Source: Streptomyces sp. NRRL F-5123
GTDB lineage: Bacteria; Actinomycetota; Actinomycetes; Streptomycetales; Streptomycetaceae
Assembly (NCBI RefSeq): GCF_000721495.1
Contig: NZ_JOHY01000104.1
Coordinates: 1-9,811, forward strand
Direction: 5' to 3'
Length of the DNA: 9,811 bases
Shown in pieces: positions 7,101 through 9,811 of this stretch. Position numbers and translations under genes: made by a program. Position 1 is the stretch's first letter, and each line of letters starts with the position of its first letter. Below the pieces are notes generated by a model. That model ran no database searches. It was given only the letters and a program-made list of their open reading frames with translations, and was not told the origin of the DNA.

Positions 7101-9811
7101 GCGCGGCCGTGCAGCTCGCCGAGGGCGACGGGGTGCTGCTCACCGGGCGCCTCGGGCTGGACTCGCACGGCTGGCTCGCCGACCACGCGATCCTCGGCAC
7201 GCCCGTGCTGCCGGGCACGGCCTTCGTCGAACTCGCCCTGCACGCCGGCCGGCACGCGGGCTGCGACGCGCTCGACGACCTCACCCTGCACGCGCCCCTC
7301 GCACTGCCCGAGCACGGCGCGGTGCAGGTTCAGGTCGCGGTCGGCGCGGACGACGGCACCGGGAACCGGCCGGTGACGGTGTACGGGCGCGTCGCCGACG
7401 CGGGCGGCCTCGGCGACGTCGAGGAGGAGTGGACGCGGCACGCGGAGGGCACGCTCACCCGCGCCCCGGCGGCGCCCGGCGGGCACCGCGAGGCGCCCGC
7501 CGAGTGGCCGCCGCCGGGCGCCGCCGCGGTGGACGTCCCCGCGCTGTACGCACAGCTCGCCGAGCGCGGCTACGAGTACGGGCCGGAATTCCAGGGCCTG
7601 CGGGCGGTGTGGCGGGCCGGGGACGAGCTGTTCGCCGAGGTGGCGCTCGCCGAGGGGCAGGAGGACGCCGCCGGCAGCTACGAGACCCACCCGGCACTGC
7701 TGGACGCGGCGCTCCACCCGGTCGTGGCCTTCGCCGCGGCGGGCCCGGACGAGGTGCCGCTGCCGTTCGCGTGGAGCGGCGTGCGCGTGCACGCGACGGG
7801 CGCGACGACGCTGCGGGTCCGGGTCTCCCCGGTGGGACCCGGCACCACGGCCCTGCACCTGAGCGAGCCCTCGGGGGCACCGGTCGCCACGGTCGACGCG
7901 CTGACGCTGCGCCCGGTCGTGTCGGGCCGGCCGGCGAGCCGCGGTCCCGACACGTCGTTCGACGTGGTGTGGCGGGCGGTCGCGGCCCCCGACGGGCCGG
8001 TCGCCGCCGACCGCTGGGCGGTTGTGGGCGCGGGCGCCCGGCGGCTCGCCGCCGGGCTGCCGCAGCCGGTCGAGGTCCATGACGACCTGGCGGCCCTGCG
8101 CGCGGTGCTCGCGGCCGGTGGCGCGCCACCGGACACCGTCCTCGTCGCGGCAGGCGGCGGGGACGACGCCCCCGGCGGGGCGCCGGACCCCCGTACCGCC
8201 GACGGCCCCGGCGGCGACCCGCTCGACGTGACCGCCCGCCACCTCGGCCTGCTGCAGGACTGGCTGGACGACGAGCGGCTCGCCGACTCCCGCCTGGTGA
8301 CCGTGACGAGCGGCGCGATCGCCGCCCTCGCGGGTGAGGACGTGACCGACCTCCGGCACGCCGCGCTGTGGGGGCTGGTGCGCACCGCGCAGTCCGAGGA
8401 CCCGGGCCGGTTCGTGCTGGCCGACGTCGACGACGGGTCCGTCGGCGTGCTCCCGGCGGCGCTCGCGTCCGGTGAGCCGCAGCTCGCGCTGCGGGACGGG
8501 TCCGCGTACGCACCGCGGCTGGTCCGCGGGGAGCGGCTCGCGGGCGGCACCGCCGCGTGGGACCGCGACGGCACGGTGCTCGTCACCGGCGGCACCGGCT
8601 CGCTGGGCGCGCTGGTCGCCCGGCGGCTGGTCGCCGTGCACGGTGTGCGGCGGCTGCTGCTCGCCGGAAGGCGCGGGCCACGGGCGGAGGGCGCCGCCGA
8701 ACTCGCCGCCGAGCTGACCGCGGCGGGCGCCGAGGTCACCGTCGCGGCGTGCGACGTCGCCGACCGCACGGCGCTCGCGGACCTGCTCGCGTCGATCCCC
8801 GGCGACCGTCCCCTCACGGCTGTGGTGCACACCGCGGGTGTGCTCGACGACGCCTCGATCGGCTCGCTCACGCCCGAGAAGCTCGCCGCCGTCTGGCAAC
8901 CCAAAGCGGCGGCGGCATGGCACCTGCACGAGTTGACCCGGGACCTGGACCTCGCGGCCTTTGTGCTCTTCTCCTCGGTGATCGGCGTCATCGGCGGCCG
9001 GGGGCAGGGAAATTACGCCGCGGCCAACACCTTCCTGGACGCCCTCGCCCGGCACCGGGCCGCACGCGGTTTGGCCGCCACCTCGCTCGCCTGGGGCCTG
9101 TGGGACCAGGAAGGCGGCATGATCAGCGCGATGAGCCGCGCCGACCTGGCGCGGATGTCCCGCGCCGGGGTCGCGCCGATGCCGGCCGAGCAGGGCCTCG
9201 CACTGCTCGACGCCGCCCTGGCGGCGGGGACGACGTTCACCGTCCCCGCACGGCTCGACGCCGCCGCGCTGCGCTCCCGGTCGGCCGCGGGGACGATGCC
9301 CCCGCTCTTCCGCGACCTCGTCCGCACACCGGTGCGGCGCGTGGTGAAGGGCGCGGCGGGCCCGGACGCGTCGTCCGGCTCGTGGACGGACACGTTGAGC
9401 GGGCTGCCGGAGGAGGAGCGGCGGCGGCAGATCGGCGAGCTGGTGGACGCCCAGATCGCCGCGGTCCTGGAGCACTCGGGCCCGGACGGCATCGCCGGCG
9501 ACCGGACCTTCAAGGAACTCGGCTTCGACTCGCTGACCTCGGTGGACCTGAGGAACCGGCTGAACGCGGCGACCGGCCTGCGGCTGCCGGCGACGCTGGT
9601 CTTCGACCACCCGACGCCCGCCGCCGTCGCCGGCGCCATCCACGAACGGGTGGCGGGCCCCGGCCCGTCCGCGGCCGGGCCTGCGCCCGCGGTGCGGGCG
9701 GGTGCGCCGGACGAGCCCATCGCGGTGGTGGGTATGGGGTGCCGTTATCCGGGTGGGGTGCGGTCGCCGGGGGAGTTGTGGGACCTGGTGGTGGCGGGTA
9801 CGGATGCGATC
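1199..9811 (+). CDS. modular type I polyketide synthase, loading module plus module 1 (3' truncated)
   Basis: The frame is open for 2871 codons from GTG 1199 to the last base, so the protein continues beyond the window. Domains by residue: KSQ 15-432, AT 543-825, ACP 962-1037, KS 1057-1480, AT 1593-1880, DH 1963-2240, KR 2254-2640, ACP 2743-2818, and the first residues of a second extension KS from 2839. It is a cytosolic assembly-line enzyme. The loading module makes acetyl-ACP from malonyl-CoA. Module 1 adds methylmalonyl-CoA, reduces and dehydrates, giving a predicted 2-methylbut-2-enoyl chain on the ACP at Ser2778. The conserved KS begins only 14 residues after the start, with no N-terminal docking coiled coil, as expected for the first subunit of a line. 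No enoylreductase lies between DH and KR. I saw no frameshift and no in-frame TTA codon, so no sign of bldA control in this part. It is probably the first gene of an operon transcribed rightward. The product class cannot be settled from this piece. Confidence 0.97.
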   Translation, partial: MTDRRTGTTDPDGAIAIVGMACRLPGAPDAEGFWDLLRSGRSAVTEVPAQRWDPEGAAQEERDKVRYGGFVDAVADFDAAFFGISPREAAVMDPQQRLMLELSWLALEDAGIAPGSLAGSRTGVFVGNIGSDYATLLARAGVDGITRHTNTGTFRGILANRVSYALSLRGPSMTVDTAQSSSLVAVHMAAQSVRSGESAVALAGGVSLNLLLEGSVAAARFGGLSPDGRCYTFDARANGYVRGEGGGVVVLKPLAAALADGDPVHCVILGGAVNNDGATDGLTVPDPRAQEEVLRLAYERAGVAPGEVQYVELHGTGTPVGDPVEAAALGAALSDGRAEGAELVVGSAKTNVGHLEGAAGIVGLLKAALSIRHRRIPASLNFSTPNPRIPLEELRLRVATAHEPWPRPDERLVAGVSSFGMGGTNCHVVLAEPPRPAARPGRRRPGAGTGTAAGPLPYVVSARDAGALRAQAGALRDLLGGADGPEPADAGFSLATTRTRFEHRAVVVADGRDELLAGLSALAAGEPAAGVVEGRAGGGTVAFLFPGQGAQRARAGRELYEHHRVFAAALDEVCGHFDAHLEHPLRDVMFAADGDPLAPLLHQTSYTQPALFALGVALQRLVASWGLRPGAVAGHSIGELTAAHVAGVLTLPDACALVAARGRLMQDVAAHGAMASLLATEDDVLQLLTGRDDRVGIAAVNGPRSVVISGDEADVVDIAAQWRDRGGKATRLNVSHAFHSPHMDAILDDFRAVAAGLELRAPELPLVSNLTGRLASAEEVTSPDYWVQHVRGTVRFADGVRTLRERGADILLELGPDAVLAGMTREAAPGAAPAVTAAALRRGRPERAALLAAVAQVETAGAAVAWEAVFTGAAPQKPHRAARTAGTAPRRVRLPGYAFQRQRYWFDGPAAVPGLPAAPASGAEPAGGAERPDPAAAADGAGPAATALARRLAPLPAADRERVLLDVVSTQLAIALGHVTPDSVDTTRTFKDLGFDSLTAVEFRERLDSATGLRLSNTLVYNHPTPAALARFLADELSGAARDGGTGGDGAARSDEPIAIVGMACRYPGGAASPDLLWRIVQDGVDAIGDFPANRGWRVDEVYDPDPDRPGTSYVRQGGFLYDADEFDPAFFRISPREAAAMDPQQRLLLETSWEALEHAGIDPGTLGGGRAGVFVGATSQEYGPRLHEPADGYDGYLLTGSTTSVASGRVAYTLGLEGPAVTVDTACSSSLVALHLAGQALRGGECSLALAGGATVMASPGMFVEFSRQRGLAPDGRCKPFAAAADGTAWAEGVGVVVLERLSDARRNGHPVLALVRGSAINQDGASNGLTAPNGPSQQRVIRQALASAGLTPDQVDAVEAHGTGTALGDPVEAEALLATYGADRPADRPLRLGSLKSNIGHAQAAAGVAGVIKMVMAMRHGELPRTLHLDEPSPHVDWTSGAVALLTESTPWPRNGHPRRAAVSSFGISGTNAHLILEEPPAEQPAAEPETPGPGAADTDAALPYLVSARSRTALRQQAARLVDLLAAEPAPAPADLGLSLATARASFEHRAVVVAGNHDGLRDGLAALARGGSAPGLVQGVAREGGRTVFMFPGQGSQWPGMARDLMAASDVFREHMERCADAFAPYIDWPFLDVLRGEPDAVPAERLEQADVVQPALFAVMVSLAALWRSLGVHPDAVVGHSQGEIAAAYVAGALSLDDAARVVVLRGQAIAATLGGTGGMLSVALTADQAAEAAGADWGERLHLGVVNGPASTVVSGNLEALERLRQACEAAGVRTRRVAIDYASHSPHVEAVRQPVLDALRDITPRTSPIAFYSTVTGAPLDTAALDAGYWFQNLRRTVRFAPVVSALHADGYGLFVESSPHPMLVGGAQQTLDECEGRAPVVVESIRREDGGWDRFLASVARTHVEGAAVDWRAAFAGRGGGRVALPTYPFERRRYWIEAPAPAGDMAAAGLARTEHPLLGAAVQLAEGDGVLLTGRLGLDSHGWLADHAILGTPVLPGTAFVELALHAGRHAGCDALDDLTLHAPLALPEHGAVQVQVAVGADDGTGNRPVTVYGRVADAGGLGDVEEEWTRHAEGTLTRAPAAPGGHREAPAEWPPPGAAAVDVPALYAQLAERGYEYGPEFQGLRAVWRAGDELFAEVALAEGQEDAAGSYETHPALLDAALHPVVAFAAAGPDEVPLPFAWSGVRVHATGATTLRVRVSPVGPGTTALHLSEPSGAPVATVDALTLRPVVSGRPASRGPDTSFDVVWRAVAAPDGPVAADRWAVVGAGARRLAAGLPQPVEVHDDLAALRAVLAAGGAPPDTVLVAAGGGDDAPGGAPDPRTADGPGGDPLDVTARHLGLLQDWLDDERLADSRLVTVTSGAIAALAGEDVTDLRHAALWGLVRTAQSEDPGRFVLADVDDGSVGVLPAALASGEPQLALRDGSAYAPRLVRGERLAGGTAAWDRDGTVLVTGGTGSLGALVARRLVAVHGVRRLLLAGRRGPRAEGAAELAAELTAAGAEVTVAACDVADRTALADLLASIPGDRPLTAVVHTAGVLDDASIGSLTPEKLAAVWQPKAAAAWHLHELTRDLDLAAFVLFSSVIGVIGGRGQGNYAAANTFLDALARHRAARGLAATSLAWGLWDQEGGMISAMSRADLARMSRAGVAPMPAEQGLALLDAALAAGTTFTVPARLDAAALRSRSAAGTMPPLFRDLVRTPVRRVVKGAAGPDASSGSWTDTLSGLPEEERRRQIGELVDAQIAAVLEHSGPDGIAGDRTFKELGFDSLTSVDLRNRLNAATGLRLPATLVFDHPTPAAVAGAIHERVAGPGPSAAGPAPAVRAGAPDEPIAVVGMGCRYPGGVRSPGELWDLVVAGTDAI
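1241..2494 (+). other. KSQ domain of the loading module
   Basis: The active-site motif is DTAQSSS, with Gln179 (codon CAG at 1733) where condensing KS domains have Cys. His314 (ELHGTGTP) and His354 (KTNVGH) are kept. The segment around [16 protein letters not shown] and [10 protein letters not shown] follows the KSQ pattern known from macrolide and polyether loaders such as monensin. Known role: decarboxylates malonyl- or methylmalonyl-ACP to make the starter; it does not condense. It ends near [11 protein letters not shown]. Confidence 0.95.
2825..3673 (+). other. loading acyltransferase, malonyl-CoA type
   Basis: The nucleophile is Ser636 in GHSIGE and the catalytic His is His739 in the HAFH motif (736-739). 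Ile after the Ser, HAFH rather than YASH, and ARGRLMQ downstream are the known malonyl signature. With the KSQ before it, the starter is predicted to be acetyl. One oddity is that the N-terminal motif reads [10 protein letters not shown], where most ATs have GxG after the Arg (such as RPGMG). A post-AT linker runs to RQRYWF at 901-906. Confidence 0.9.
4082..4309 (+). other. loading-module ACP
   Basis: The phosphopantetheine site is Ser997 in [11 protein letters not shown] (codon at 4187). The helix after it ends at [16 protein letters not shown]. It carries malonyl for KSQ decarboxylation and then hands acetyl to the module 1 KS. Only about 20 Gly/Asp-rich residues separate it from the next KS, so transfer is within the same polypeptide. 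Confidence 0.95.
4367..5638 (+). other. ketosynthase of module 1
   Basis: All three catalytic residues are present: Cys1228 in DTACSSS, His1363 in EAHGTGT and His1403 in [11 protein letters not shown]. The domain runs from [15 protein letters not shown] to [12 protein letters not shown]. It condenses acetyl with the methylmalonyl extender. A small departure is FFRISPREA where FFGISPREA is usual. Its Cys site is a direct contrast to the Gln in the KSQ upstream. Confidence 0.96.
5975..6838 (+). other. acyltransferase of module 1, methylmalonyl-CoA type
   Basis: GQGSQWPGM opens the domain, the nucleophile is Ser1686 in GHSQGE, and YASH (1788-1791) supplies the catalytic His. GHSQG plus YASH, with [15 protein letters not shown] before it, is the known methylmalonyl-CoA signature. 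The post-AT linker ends [13 protein letters not shown] (to residue 1945). It therefore adds a C3 unit, placing a methyl branch at C2 of the diketide. Confidence 0.93.
7085..7918 (+). other. dehydratase of module 1, predicted active
   Basis: The double-hotdog domain starts at EHPLLG. The catalytic His1996 lies in [12 protein letters not shown], matching HxxxGxxxxP. The second catalytic residue is Asp2169 in [11 protein letters not shown], and YGPEFQGL (from 2127) is present. With all of these intact it should remove water from the beta-hydroxy intermediate. After a B1-type KR the expected alkene is trans. Confidence 0.93.
7958..9118 (+). other. ketoreductase of module 1, B1 type
   Basis: A structural half comes first (from FDVVWRA). 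The NADPH site TGGTGSLG follows at 2463-2470. Catalytic residues are Lys2569, Ser2592/Ser2593 and Tyr2606 with Asn2610. LDD at 2549-2551 marks B type, giving the D-hydroxyl. There is no A-type Trp eight residues before Tyr (Ile2598), and no Pro two residues after Tyr (Ala2608), which argues against the epimerising B2 class. No enoylreductase lies between DH and KR, so the double bond stays. Confidence 0.92.
9425..9652 (+). other. ACP of module 1
   Basis: Ser2778 in [17 protein letters not shown] is the phosphopantetheine site. The C-terminal helix ends at [15 protein letters not shown]. It holds the predicted 2-methylbut-2-enoyl thioester for the next KS, which follows after about 20 Pro/Ala/Gly-rich residues. 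Confidence 0.95.
9713..9811 (+). other. start of the module 2 ketosynthase (cut by the window edge)
   Basis: [15 protein letters not shown] and the following [14 protein letters not shown] match the N-terminus of an extension KS. It stays in the same frame as the preceding ACP, so the protein carries at least two extension modules. Codon use changes here: GGT, CGT, TAT, TTG and GAT appear in quick succession, unlike the preceding ACP or the start of the module 1 KS. The catalytic residues lie beyond the window. Confidence 0.93.

Noticed and set aside
7919..7957. A possible enoylreductase between DH and KR.
   Set aside because: Only a short linker separates the DH end from the KR structural half. 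There is no room for an ER and no ER NADPH motif.
1058..9643. A 2861-residue open frame on the reverse strand covering almost the whole PKS.
   Set aside because: Its translation is Arg/Gly/His/Ala-rich with no domain, and it exists because the PKS almost never uses codons whose complements make stops. The forward frame carries every PKS motif.

Overview
This is very GC-rich DNA whose codons almost always end in G or C. It also carries a GTG start codon and a large modular type I polyketide synthase (PKS). Together these point to an actinomycete, most likely Streptomyces or a close relative. The window looks like the left edge of a polyketide gene cluster.

Layout. (1) Bases 1-76 hold the last 24 codons of an unrecognised forward gene. 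(2) Bases 118-173 form a long near-perfect hairpin, a probable terminator between convergent genes. (3) Bases 266-640, reverse strand, hold a short helical hypothetical protein, possibly the 3' remnant of a longer gene. (4) Bases 641-1198 contain no convincing gene. They are GC-rich, hairpin-prone spacer with a dyad at 1087-1113 that could be an operator or leader structure. (5) From a GTG at 1199 one reading frame stays open for 2871 codons to the last base. It is the start of the first PKS gene of an assembly line and is cut by the window edge.

PKS logic, read directly from motifs: loading module KSQ - AT(malonyl) - ACP; module 1 KS - AT(methylmalonyl) - DH - KR(B1 type) - ACP; then the first 33 residues of the module 2 KS. 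The loading KS has Gln in place of the catalytic Cys (DTAQSSS), so it should decarboxylate malonyl-ACP to acetyl-ACP. Module 1 then adds a methylmalonyl unit, reduces the beta-keto group and dehydrates it. The predicted diketide passed to module 2 is (E)-2-methylbut-2-enoyl (tigloyl-type) thioester. Every catalytic residue I could check is present. The final natural product cannot be named from this window, because KSQ loaders start macrolides, polyethers, spirotetronates and others.

I found no mobile element, CRISPR array, tRNA or rRNA. I do not see a new type of system here. The points worth a second look are the abrupt codon-use change where the module 2 KS begins, the dyad and the ATGTGA arrangement in front of the PKS, the strong convergent terminator, and the possible gene remnant next to it.
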